A stretch of 64,000 nucleotides of DNA, taken from positions 5,373,501 to 5,437,500 of the forward strand of contig RHDP01000001.1 in NCBI GenBank assembly GCA_003725745.1, in the 5' to 3' direction. The stretch comes from Streptomyces sp. I6. Lineage in GTDB: Bacteria > Actinomycetota > Actinomycetes > Streptomycetales > Streptomycetaceae. Position numbers and translations under genes: made by a program. Positions 10,802 through 18,299 of this stretch are shown piece by piece. The notes beneath the pieces were generated by a model. That model did not search any database. It was not told the DNA's origin and saw only the letters and a program-made list of their open reading frames with translations. The number at the start of each line of letters is the position of its first letter. Within the stretch, counting starts at the first letter, position 1.

Positions 10802-10922
10802 CCGACACCGACGGCCGTCACCGTCACCGACACCGACACCGACACCGACCGCCGTCACCGTCACCGATACCGACGGCCGTCACCGGCACCGACCGCCGGC
10901 ACTGACCGACACCGACCGACCG
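10781..10922. repeat. ACCGAC-rich tandem repeat including a copy of the synthetase 3' end
   Basis: The spacer is built from ACCGAC, ACCGTC and GGCCGTC units. The last codons and stop of the synthetase (ACCGACCGCCGGCACTGACC) occur again at about 10890-10909, so the gene end itself was duplicated in the repeat tract. Confidence 0.9.
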
Positions 10923-10974
10923 CGCGGCAGGACCGCTCCCCACCAGGCGCGGCCTGACGGGAAGGACTTCCGAC

Positions 10975-12138
10975 ATGACCTGCACCGAAGCCTCAATGGA
11001 CGCCCTGCGCCGGTCCGGGGACGAACTCGCGGACGCCGTCGTGGCCACTCTCTTCGAACGTGGCGAGGTCGGCACGTTCAACTCGCTGATGCGCCACGTC
11101 ACCACCGCCGGATCGCCACTGCCCGAGGGACTGCCCGACGTCGCCCGAGAGTACCTCCAGGCGACCAGCGCCCCGCCCTCCTGGGTGGACTGGGGGGAGA
11201 TGGAGAGGGCGCGGCTGTTCTTCATCGACAACAACGTCCACATCGCCACCGCGCTCTCCTTCGCCTCCATGCCCGCCTGCTACGTCGTCCCGCACGTCGC
11301 CAGGCTGCTCTCGGCCACCCACGGTCTGGACTACCCGTCGAAGCGGATGGCCGAGACGGGCCAGTTCACCGTCTACCTGATGCAACCCGACGCCTTCGAG
11401 GCCGGCAGCCGGTTCATCCCGGCCGCGCAGAAGGTGCGCCTGCTGCACGCGTCGATCCGCCACCACCTCAAGCGCGAGGACCGCTGGGACACCGCAGCGC
11501 TCGGGACGCCGATCTGCCAGGAGGACATGATCGGCGGGCAGATGTTCTTCTCCCTCCTGGTCCTCGACAGCCTGCACCGCCTGAACATCCACATGTCGAC
11601 CGAGGGCGCCGAAGCCTACTTCTACGCCTGGCGCGTGGTCGGCGCGATGCTCGGCGTCGACCAGGACGCCGTACCCAAGGACCTGGAGGAGGCCCGGCAG
11701 TTCCTCGACCTGTACATGCTGCGCCACATGGGCCCCTCCGCAGAGGGCGCGCACCTGACCCGGCAACTGATCGACCTCTACGAGGAAGTCGTCCCCGGCA
11801 CCTTCTTCGACCCCGTCGTCTCCGCCCTCATCCGCTACCTCATCGGCGACACCTGCGCCGACTGGCTCAACGTGCCGCGCACCGCCTGGGACAACGTCGC
11901 CAAGGTCATCCCGACCCTGCTGGGTGTCCTGGAAAGCATCGAGGACCGCTCCCCGCTCGGCGCGTGGGCCCTGGACCGCCTCGGCCACCTCACCACCGTC
12001 CTCGAGCTGTCCTCCCTCACCCGGGGCCGGGTCATGCACTACGCCATCCCGGAGCAGCTGAAGAAGGACTTCGGGGTCGGCGGCAGCGTGCCGCGCACCC
12101 ACCGCTGGACGCCACCCGCGCCGACCGTGGCCGGGTGA
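10975..12138 (+). CDS. DUF2236 (MpaB / latex-clearing-protein-like) oxygenase-family protein
   Basis: A 387-residue, mostly helical protein of the DUF2236 family, which includes the haem b polyisoprene cleaving enzyme Lcp and the fungal MpaB oxygenase. The diagnostic features I see are R-x-F-F-I-D-N near residues 79-86, the ETGQFTVYLM segment near 124, HASIRHHLKRE near 161 with the conserved R/H/K set used near the haem in Lcp, and EAYFYAWRVVGAMLGV near 205. A GGAAGG site precedes the ATG by 7 nt. It lies 173 bp behind the polyprenyl synthetase across a repeat tract. I infer oxidation of a prenyl chain or prenyl-derived product. Rubber degradation is less likely because I see no Tat or Sec signal. 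Confidence 0.82.
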   Translation: MTCTEASMDALRRSGDELADAVVATLFERGEVGTFNSLMRHVTTAGSPLPEGLPDVAREYLQATSAPPSWVDWGEMERARLFFIDNNVHIATALSFASMPACYVVPHVARLLSATHGLDYPSKRMAETGQFTVYLMQPDAFEAGSRFIPAAQKVRLLHASIRHHLKREDRWDTAALGTPICQEDMIGGQMFFSLLVLDSLHRLNIHMSTEGAEAYFYAWRVVGAMLGVDQDAVPKDLEEARQFLDLYMLRHMGPSAEGAHLTRQLIDLYEEVVPGTFFDPVVSALIRYLIGDTCADWLNVPRTAWDNVAKVIPTLLGVLESIEDRSPLGAWALDRLGHLTTVLELSSLTRGRVMHYAIPEQLKKDFGVGGSVPRTHRWTPPAPTVAG

Positions 12139-12260
12139 GGACGCCGCCGCATCCCCGCCACGGCCTCCGCAGCCCCGGTAGGGCCTCCGCGTCCGCCGTC
12201 CCGAACGGGCGGGCGGCAGGGGTGCGTGGCCGCTGTGCCGAACGGGCCCAGCAGAGCGCC
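12139..12260. other. Spacer after the oxygenase gene, no gene seen
   Basis: GC-rich spacer with short repeated GGCCTCCGC words. I see no gene or convincing terminator. The stretch 12345-12481 is likewise the leader of the XRE gene and holds only its ribosome site (GGGGGAGG near 12464). Confidence 0.5.
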
Positions 12261-12344
12261 TCATGGCGCGCCCACGTTCGCTGCGAGTTCGGCGGTGATC
12301 AGCGTGAGCGTGTCGTTGGAAGCTCCACTGTTCATGTGGTCCAC
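12261..12344 (-). CDS. Possible 27-residue peptide divergent from the XRE regulator
   Basis: On the minus strand a GTG at 12344 (or ATG at 12335) opens a frame ending at TGA 12261-12263. The peptide is VDHMNSGASNDTLTLITAEL plus seven residues (AANVGAP). The central stretch looks like a helix with clean GC-rich codons, and an AGGA lies 13 nt upstream of the GTG. Small divergent genes are sometimes found beside XRE/DUF397 pairs. I cannot assign a function, and chance occurrence in GC-rich DNA is a real alternative. Confidence 0.28.
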   Translation of the reverse strand: MDHMNSGASNDTLTLITAELAANVGAP

Positions 12345-12481
12345 GCTGTCGGTGCCGTCCTGGCGTGACCGGATATGACACGCACACGGGGCGTCGCTGT
12401 AGGTGTGCGGCGGGCGGGTGTAGGCGGGACGGAGCGTGACGGCCGGTGCGGGGGTGCGTTGGCCGGGGGAGGTGGTAGGGG

Positions 12482-13366
12482 ATGAGTGAACCGACGGGTC
12501 TGGTGTACGAGATGACGGGCAGCGGAGACGGCCGCGGTGACCGCGGCGAACGGTACCCCGAACCGGAGACGGGTTCCGGTGTGCTGCGGGTCTTCGGGCG
12601 GCAGTTGAAGCGGTTCCGGGTGCGGGCGGGCTTGGAGCGGCCTGAGTTCGGGTCGCTGACGGGGTACTCGGTGTCGACGATCGCCGCGTACGAGCAGGGG
12701 CGCCGAGTGCCGCCGTCGAGGTTCATCGACCGGGCGGACGAGGTGCTGGACGCGGGCGGTGTCCTCCAGGAGATGAAGGAGGAGGTGGCCCGGGCTCAGT
12801 ATCCGGCGTTCTTCCGGGACGCGGCACGGCTGGAGGGGGAAGCGGTCGAGCTTCACGTGTACGCGACGAAGGCTGTGCCAGGGCTGCTTCAGTCCGACGA
12901 GTACGCGCGCGCCGTGTTCACCATGTGGCGGCCGTTGCTGGCGCAGGACGTCATCGAGGAGCGGGTGGCGGCCCGTCTTGCCCGGCAGGGGGTCTTCTCC
13001 GGCATGCCGCAGCCCACGATCAGCTTTGTGATCGAGGAGTCGGTGCTCAGGCGGCCGCTCGGAGGTCGGGCCGTCATGCGAGGCCAGTTGGAGCATGTTC
13101 TGCTAGCCGGTCAGCTTCGTCATGTCGAAATTCAGGTGGTGCCGACCGAGTTGGAGGAGCACGCTGGATTGGAGGGGCCGTTCACCTTGATCGAGACGCG
13201 AGACGGGCGCAGGATCGCTTACGTGGAGGGGTACAAGGACAGTCGCCTGCATACCGAGCGTCAGGCGGTCCGGGAGCCTGAGGAGCAGTACGGAATCCTC
13301 AGGGCCCAAGCACTCACCCCTCGTGCGTCACTGGCCTTCGTCGAAGAGTTGCTGGGAGAACAATGA
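12482..13366 (+). CDS. XRE-family regulator with DUF5753 domain
   Basis: A 294-residue protein. A disordered acidic N-terminus of about 35 residues is followed by a helix-turn-helix (RQLKRFRVRAGLERPEF, then SLTGYSVSTIAAYEQGRRVP) at about 40-78. From about residue 100 the DUF5753 domain runs to the end (GLLQSDEYARAVF; IEVQVVP-type strand written here as VEIQVVP; FTLIETRDGRRIAYVEGYKD). Such proteins pair with small DUF397 proteins in Streptomyces, as in the WhiJ and AbaA-like loci, where the DNA-binding partner represses development or secondary metabolism. GGAGG lies about 12 nt upstream of the ATG. Its stop overlaps the DUF397 start (ATGA), so both are made together. Confidence 0.9.
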   Translation: MSEPTGLVYEMTGSGDGRGDRGERYPEPETGSGVLRVFGRQLKRFRVRAGLERPEFGSLTGYSVSTIAAYEQGRRVPPSRFIDRADEVLDAGGVLQEMKEEVARAQYPAFFRDAARLEGEAVELHVYATKAVPGLLQSDEYARAVFTMWRPLLAQDVIEERVAARLARQGVFSGMPQPTISFVIEESVLRRPLGGRAVMRGQLEHVLLAGQLRHVEIQVVPTELEEHAGLEGPFTLIETRDGRRIAYVEGYKDSRLHTERQAVREPEEQYGILRAQALTPRASLAFVEELLGEQ

Positions 13367-13560
13367 ACGCCGAGAAGTGCCCCGAGTCCGCGTTGCCGTG
13401 GTTCAAGAGCAGTTACAGCACCGGCTCAGGCGGGGAGTGTATCGAGGTCGCCGTCAGCGCTCACGCCGTGCGTATACGCGACTCCAAGGACGTGGCCCGT
13501 CGCGGCCTTGCGGTCGGCACCGAAGCATGGGCCGCGTTCGTCGGCTTCGCCGTTCGGTGA
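13363..13560 (+). CDS. DUF397 small partner protein
   Basis: A 65-residue DUF397 protein. WFKSSYSTGSGGECIEVAV is the family signature, and VRIRDSKDVA and WAAFVGFAV complete the fold. DUF397 proteins modulate the adjacent XRE/DUF5753 regulator. The ATG overlaps the upstream stop. A strong hairpin terminator follows directly, so the pair is a two-gene unit. Confidence 0.92.
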   Translation: MNAEKCPESALPWFKSSYSTGSGGECIEVAVSAHAVRIRDSKDVARRGLAVGTEAWAAFVGFAVR

Positions 13561-13567
13561 GCGACGG

Positions 13568-13598
13568 CTGTGCCCCCGGTTCTGCACCGGGGGCACAG
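13568..13598 (+). terminator. Strong hairpin terminator of the XRE-DUF397 unit
   Basis: A perfect 13-bp stem (CTGTGCCCCCGGT at 13568-13580, complement at 13586-13598) with a 5-nt loop begins 7 bp after the DUF397 stop. No T-run follows. Confidence 0.8.
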
Positions 13599-13764
13599 TC
13601 ATGCCGCCTGCCCTCGACCGGCGAAGCCACCGCTGCGCCGGGTCGACCGAACGGCAATCCGGCCAGGGACCGGGTCGGTTGGCGGGGAACGGCGGTCAGC
13701 GGACGGCGATGTCAGGACGGCGATGCCGGGACGCCGGCTCCGGTCGCGATTCGGCCGGACCGTG

Positions 13765-13803
13765 ACCTTCACAAATTCTGAGACACGTTCTACTTTTCAG
13801 CGC
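13765..13803 (+). promoter_or_regulatory. AT-richer leader, probable promoter of the beta-helix operon
   Basis: In a GC-rich spacer this short block (TTCACAAATTCTGAGACACG then TTCTACTTTTCAG) is clearly AT-rich and ends at the ATG at 13804. No GGAGG site is present, so the transcript may be leaderless or nearly so. Exact -35 and -10 boxes cannot be fixed by eye. Confidence 0.4.
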
Positions 13804-15873
13804 ATGTGGATGACGTGGACACGTCGAATCATGACGGCCCTCGCCGTCGCCGCCGCGCTGCTGCTGGGCACGGCGACGGCGGCGCCGGCCCACGAGGAGC
13901 GCGAGGTCACCTTCCCCGACGGCACCGGCAGCGTCCCCGAGTACCGCGACGGCCCACCGGACCTGCTGGTCTGCAAGGACGACAGCGGCGACTTCCAGCG
14001 GCGTGTCGCCCGGTTCCCCGACGCGCTGCGCGCACACAACCTCCGGCTCTACGAGCGGTGCCTCCGGGACGGCTACCGCCATATCCAGCAGGCGGTCGAC
14101 GCCGTGGACCGGCCGGGAATGACCATCGCCGTACTGCCCGGCCGCTACGAGGAGGAACCCTCGCAGCCCGAACCGGCCGGAGAATGCGCCCGCCTGGATG
14201 CCCCCAGGGCCGCGCAGGGCTACCAGGTCCTGTCCTACGCTCAGCAGAAGCAGTGCCCGCACAACCAGAACCTGGTCGCGATCCTCGGGAAGCGGGACCT
14301 CCAGATCGAGGGCACCGGGGCCGGACCGCTCGACGTGGTCGTGGACGCCGGCTACCGCAAGCTCAACGCAGTCCGCGCCGACGGCTCCGACGGCGTCTAC
14401 TTCCGCAACTTCACCGCCCAGCGCACGACGTTCAACGCGCTCTACGTGCTGGCCGTGGACGGCTTCGTCATCGACAAGGTGCTCACCCGCTGGAACGACG
14501 AGTACGGCTTCCTCACCTTCGCGAGCGACCACGGCCTGTACCGCGACTGTGAGTCGTACGGCAACGGGGACTCGGGCATCTACCCGGGCAGCGCCTCGGA
14601 CATCAACGACGGCCGCGGGTACGACGTACCCCGCTACTCCATCGAGATCACCGGCTGCCGCAGCCATCACAACCTCCTCGGCTACTCGGGCACGGCGGGC
14701 GACTCGGTCTGGGCCCACGACAACGAGTTCGACCACAACATGGCCGGCGCGTCCATGGACAGCGTCTTCCCCGGGCACCCCGGTCTGCCGCAGAACCACG
14801 CGCGGTTCGAGCGCAACCTCATCCACAGCAACAACCAGAACTACTACCGGTACGTCGTGGACGGCACATGCGCCAAGCCGCCCGCCGAGCGCGGCTACGA
14901 GCGGGGCGTGGTGTGCCCCCAGACGTCCGTACCACCCGGCACGGGCGTCATGGTGGCCGGCGGCAACTGGAACGTCTTCGAGGGCAACTGGGTCTACGGT
15001 CACCAGCGCGCCGCGTTCCACCTCAACGCCGTACCGGCCTACATCCGCGGCGACGAGTCCTGGTCGAGGCAGACCGACACCTCCCACCACAACCGCTTCC
15101 ACGCCAACAAGCTCGGCACCGACCGGGACGGCAAGGCGGCCCCCAACCGCGTCGACGTCTGGTGGGACGGCCAGGGCGAGGGCAACTGCTGGCAGGACGA
15201 CACCTCCGGCAGCACCCCCCGCACCCTGCCGGTGTGTGGTGAGGAGCCGGGGGCGGTGTCCGGCGGATCGCACCGGATCCTCGGAGAGCCGGTCAAACTC
15301 GCCCAGTTGATCGTCTGCTCCGACTACAGCGTCGGGGCGCGGCGGCTGCCCGCGGGCTGCGACTGGTACGGGGCGCGCGGGATCGAACGCGTCGAGGTGC
15401 AGACCGCCCTCGCGATCGCCGGGGTGCTCGCGCTGGTCGGCGGCCTGCTGTGGTGGCGCAGACTGCGCGGGAACCGCTGGGTCGCCGTCGCCACCGCGCT
15501 CGGCGCGGCCGGCCTGGTACTCGACGTCGCGGGCGAGACGCTCTCCCTGTCCGCCACGATCGTCCCGGCGCTCGCCCTGCTGCTCCTGGGGATCTGGTGG
15601 ACCGCCACCGGGCTCGCCCTGCGCACCGGCAGCCCCGCCTTCGGCTGGACGACGGTGGCGATGGGCCTGCTGACCCTGCTCGACGCCTTCGACCAGGCGG
15701 TCGTCATGGTCCCGTGGACGCCGCTCGGCCCGGCGTGGTTGCGCGGGCTGCTGGGCCTGGTGTGGGTCGTGTGGGCGGTGGTGGCCGCGGCACGGCCGGT
15801 GGACGCTTCCCGGTCCGCCGCCACGAACGACCCGGACGCAACCGGTGCGGTACGGCCCGGGGCCGCGTCATGA
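13804..15873 (+). CDS. Secreted right-handed beta-helix protein with C-terminal membrane domain
   Basis: A 689-residue protein. The N-terminus (RRIMTALAVAAALLLGTATAAPAHE) is a signal peptide with an APA-H cleavage region. Residues of about 80-440 hold repeated short strands with N, D and H turns (VRADGSDGVYFRNFTAQ; FEGNWVYGHQRAAFHLNAV; HHNRFHANKLGT), as in NosD/pectate-lyase-like parallel beta-helices. From about residue 520 come five hydrophobic helices (IAGVLALVGGLLWW; ATALGAAGLVLDVAGE and others). The helix domain is therefore outside and the tail in the membrane. The stop overlaps the next gene (ATGA). The beta-helix could bind or cleave carbohydrate or, as with NosD, help metal-site assembly. 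No catalytic triad is recognised. Confidence 0.82.
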   Translation: MWMTWTRRIMTALAVAAALLLGTATAAPAHEEREVTFPDGTGSVPEYRDGPPDLLVCKDDSGDFQRRVARFPDALRAHNLRLYERCLRDGYRHIQQAVDAVDRPGMTIAVLPGRYEEEPSQPEPAGECARLDAPRAAQGYQVLSYAQQKQCPHNQNLVAILGKRDLQIEGTGAGPLDVVVDAGYRKLNAVRADGSDGVYFRNFTAQRTTFNALYVLAVDGFVIDKVLTRWNDEYGFLTFASDHGLYRDCESYGNGDSGIYPGSASDINDGRGYDVPRYSIEITGCRSHHNLLGYSGTAGDSVWAHDNEFDHNMAGASMDSVFPGHPGLPQNHARFERNLIHSNNQNYYRYVVDGTCAKPPAERGYERGVVCPQTSVPPGTGVMVAGGNWNVFEGNWVYGHQRAAFHLNAVPAYIRGDESWSRQTDTSHHNRFHANKLGTDRDGKAAPNRVDVWWDGQGEGNCWQDDTSGSTPRTLPVCGEEPGAVSGGSHRILGEPVKLAQLIVCSDYSVGARRLPAGCDWYGARGIERVEVQTALAIAGVLALVGGLLWWRRLRGNRWVAVATALGAAGLVLDVAGETLSLSATIVPALALLLLGIWWTATGLALRTGSPAFGWTTVAMGLLTLLDAFDQAVVMVPWTPLGPAWLRGLLGLVWVVWAVVAAARPVDASRSAATNDPDATGAVRPGAAS

Positions 15874-16826
15874 GGCCGGGTCAGGACGGCCGTCCCCGGC
15901 GGGCGTCCCCGGCGCTGGTCACGGCGCTGGTCACGGCGGCCCTGGTCCTCGCCGTGGGCTCCTGCACCGAGCGCCCCACCACGCACCACGGGTCGGGCAC
16001 GGGCCACGAGGTGGTCACCGGCCCCGCCGGGACGCTGCTGCCCGGCGGCCACGGAGAGCACTCTCACGACCGCCTGCGGCAGGTACCCGCAGGGGACGCC
16101 CCGACCGTCACCCTGACCGTCCGGCCCGACGCGGAGGACGGCTGGAACGTACGGCTCGCCGTCGGGCGCTTCCGCTTCACCCCGGACAGCGTGGGCGGCG
16201 CGGCCGTCCTGGGCACCGGCCACGCCCATCTGCTGCTGGACGGCGCGAAGATCGCCCGGGTGTACGGCGGCAGCTACCACCTGCCCGCCGAGCGGATACC
16301 CGCCGGCGGCGGGACGCTCACCGCCCGGCTCGTCGCCGACGACCACACCGCCTGGGCCGTGGAGGGGCGCCCCGTCGAGGACACCGTGCGGCTGTCCGGA
16401 GTGTCGCCCGGTGCGCCGCCCGGCGCGACCCCGGAGCCCGGGGACCAGCCGACGGACCAGTCCGGTCAGCCTCCGTCCGGTCAGCCCCAGTCCGGGCAGT
16501 CCCAGTCCGGGCAGTCCCCGTCCGGGCAGTCCCCTGCCGGTGGGCCAGACCAGACCGGCCAGGCCGCCCAGACCGTCGCGATCGCCATCGCAGAAGGCAG
16601 GATCAGTCCGGCACCCGGGCGCATCGACGTGCGGAAGGGCCGGCCCGTCGACCTCCGGGTCACCAGCGACACCGACGACGAACTGCACGTCCACGGAGTG
16701 GACCGCTCGGCCGAACTCAAGGCCGGCCGCACCACCACCCTCCGTGTCGTCATGGACCGGGCGGGGCTGTTCGAGGTCGAGACGCACCGCTCGGGCCTGG
16801 TGCTGGCACAGCTCGCGGTCCGGTGA
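15870..16826 (+). CDS. His-rich lipoprotein with cupredoxin-like C-terminal domain
   Basis: A 318-residue lipoprotein. The signal peptide ends in a lipobox (LAVGSC near residue 31). The mature N-terminus is His-rich (TTHHGSGTGHE; HGEHSHD). A first domain has GTGHAHLLLDGAKIARVYGG, a pattern of small beta domains that hold metals or partners. A Pro/Ser/Gly/Gln linker (SGQSQSGQSPSGQ) is followed by a cupredoxin-like sandwich with VRKGRPVDLRVTSDTDDELH and a late VETHRSG strand, resembling the N-terminal domain of EfeO-type proteins. The blue-copper Cys is absent, so classical electron transfer is unlikely. Its start and stop overlap both neighbours, so the three genes are co-translated. Confidence 0.8.
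   Translation: MRPGQDGRPRRASPALVTALVTAALVLAVGSCTERPTTHHGSGTGHEVVTGPAGTLLPGGHGEHSHDRLRQVPAGDAPTVTLTVRPDAEDGWNVRLAVGRFRFTPDSVGGAAVLGTGHAHLLLDGAKIARVYGGSYHLPAERIPAGGGTLTARLVADDHTAWAVEGRPVEDTVRLSGVSPGAPPGATPEPGDQPTDQSGQPPSGQPQSGQSQSGQSPSGQSPAGGPDQTGQAAQTVAIAIAEGRISPAPGRIDVRKGRPVDLRVTSDTDDELHVHGVDRSAELKAGRTTTLRVVMDRAGLFEVETHRSGLVLAQLAVR
16456..16545. repeat. 15-bp tandem repeat encoding the SGQ-rich linker
   Basis: Units close to CAGTCCGGGCAGTCC repeat about five times in frame, giving SGQPP, SGQPQ, SGQSQ, SGQSP and SGQSP. Copy-number changes would alter only linker length. Confidence 0.9.
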
Positions 16827-18124
16827 ACGGCGTGCACGTTCTCGCCCACGGAGTCGGCTCCCGGCACGATCTGCCCGTCTCGGCCTTCCACGCCTATGCG
16901 GGTGCGTTCGCCGCGCTGCTGTTCTCCTTCCTGGCACTGGGCCTGCTCTGGCCGGAGTCACGCTTCCGCGGAGACCGCTCCGGGCGACCGCTGCCCGCCG
17001 TTCTCCAGCGTGCGGCGGACTCCCGCGCCCTGCGCGGCGGGCTCCGGGCACTGGGACTCGTCGCCGCCACCGCCGTACTCGTCCACCTGGTGGCCGGTCC
17101 GGACGACCCGGCACGCAACCCCGCGCCCGGCGCGGTCTATGTGCTGCTCTGGGTGGGGCTGATACCGGCCTCGATGCTCCTCGGCCCCGTGTGGCGGCTG
17201 CTCAACCCGCTGCGCACGGTGCACCTGCTCGGCTGCCGCGCTCTGCGCAGATCCCCCGACGCCGGACGGCGGGAGCCGGCCCTGCGGCTCGGCCACTGGC
17301 CGGCGGCGGCCGGGCTGCTGGCCTTCACCTGGCTCGAACTCGCCTCCCCCGCCCCCGCTTCCCGCACCGCCCTGCTGCTCTTCCTGCTCTCCTACGCGGC
17401 CGTGCAACTGGCGGGCGCGGCCGTCTGCGGCCGTGTCTGGTTCGACCGGTGCGACGCGTTCGAGGTCTACTCCGCACTGCTCGCCCGGCTCGCGCCCCTG
17501 GGACGTGGAGCCGACGGGCGGCTCGTCCTCCGCAACCCGCTGCACGGACTCGACGGCACCCCCCAGATCCCGGGCCTGGTGGCCACGGTGTGCGTGCTGC
17601 TCGGCAGTACGGCCTACGACGGCTTCTCGGACACCCCGTGGTGGATCAACACGCTTCAGACGTCACCGCTCGGCCGCACCGCGACCGCGACCGCCGGACT
17701 CGCTGGCACCGTGGGCGGCATCGCCCTCCTCTACGTCGTGTGCGCGGGCAGCGCCCGGCTGATCGCCGGGCCGGTGCCGCGGCCGCTCGGCGCCTTCGCC
17801 CACTCCCTGCTGCCGATCGCCGCCGGCTATCTGGTCGCCCACTACTTCTCCCTGCTGACGACCGAGGGACCCCGGACGCTGGTGCTCGCCCTCGACGGCG
17901 CCGGGTCCGGCGGGCTGCCCGCGCCGGACCCGCCGCTCGGGCCGGCGGGCCTCGCCACCCTCCAGGTGGCGGCCGTGGTCACCGGCCACGTCCTCGGTGT
18001 CGTCGCGGCGCACGACCGGTCCGTACGCCTGTTCCCGCCGGCTCGGGCGGTCGCGGGAGGGATTCCCCTGCTGGTGCTCATGATCGGCTACACCCTCTGC
18101 GGCATCGGACTGCTCGTCGCATGA
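16823..18124 (+). CDS. Polytopic membrane protein of the beta-helix operon
   Basis: A 433-residue integral membrane protein with about ten hydrophobic segments (for example FAALLFSFLALGLLW, YVLLWVGLIPASMLLGPVW, LVLMIGYTLCGIGLLVA). Charged loops contain VWFDRCDAFEVYSALLARLA and LHGLDGTPQIPGLVA. Conserved-looking His residues occur at HLVAGPDDP and HYFSLL. I recognise no transporter family. The start is the GTG at 16823, overlapping the lipoprotein stop (GTGA). I infer a membrane partner for the secreted beta-helix and His-rich lipoprotein, possibly in metal or cofactor handling; the operon structure is the only support. Confidence 0.75.
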   Translation: MNGVHVLAHGVGSRHDLPVSAFHAYAGAFAALLFSFLALGLLWPESRFRGDRSGRPLPAVLQRAADSRALRGGLRALGLVAATAVLVHLVAGPDDPARNPAPGAVYVLLWVGLIPASMLLGPVWRLLNPLRTVHLLGCRALRRSPDAGRREPALRLGHWPAAAGLLAFTWLELASPAPASRTALLLFLLSYAAVQLAGAAVCGRVWFDRCDAFEVYSALLARLAPLGRGADGRLVLRNPLHGLDGTPQIPGLVATVCVLLGSTAYDGFSDTPWWINTLQTSPLGRTATATAGLAGTVGGIALLYVVCAGSARLIAGPVPRPLGAFAHSLLPIAAGYLVAHYFSLLTTEGPRTLVLALDGAGSGGLPAPDPPLGPAGLATLQVAAVVTGHVLGVVAAHDRSVRLFPPARAVAGGIPLLVLMIGYTLCGIGLLVA

Positions 18125-18136
18125 CGCCGCCCGCGC

Positions 18137-18186
18137 CGCCTCCCTCGTCGTGTGCCTCCCTCGTCGTGTGCGCCCCTCGTCGTGTG
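18137..18186. repeat. 16-bp tandem repeat in the convergent spacer
   Basis: Three copies of GCCTCCCTCGTCGTGT-like units follow the stop at 18124. The spacer separates convergent genes, and no clear bidirectional terminator is seen. Confidence 0.85.
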
Positions 18187-18299
18187 CTCCGCCTCCGCCT
18201 CCGGGAGGGGTCGGTCCGTCGTTGGACGGCGACATGCCCGGGACCGCTACGCCCCGCCGTGGCCTCGTGCGGGGCACTCGGGAAGGACCCGTGGATCCG

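Noticed and set aside
10975-12138. Secreted rubber-cleaving Lcp
   Set aside because: No signal peptide is present and a prenyl synthetase is co-located, so an intracellular prenyl-modifying role is preferred.
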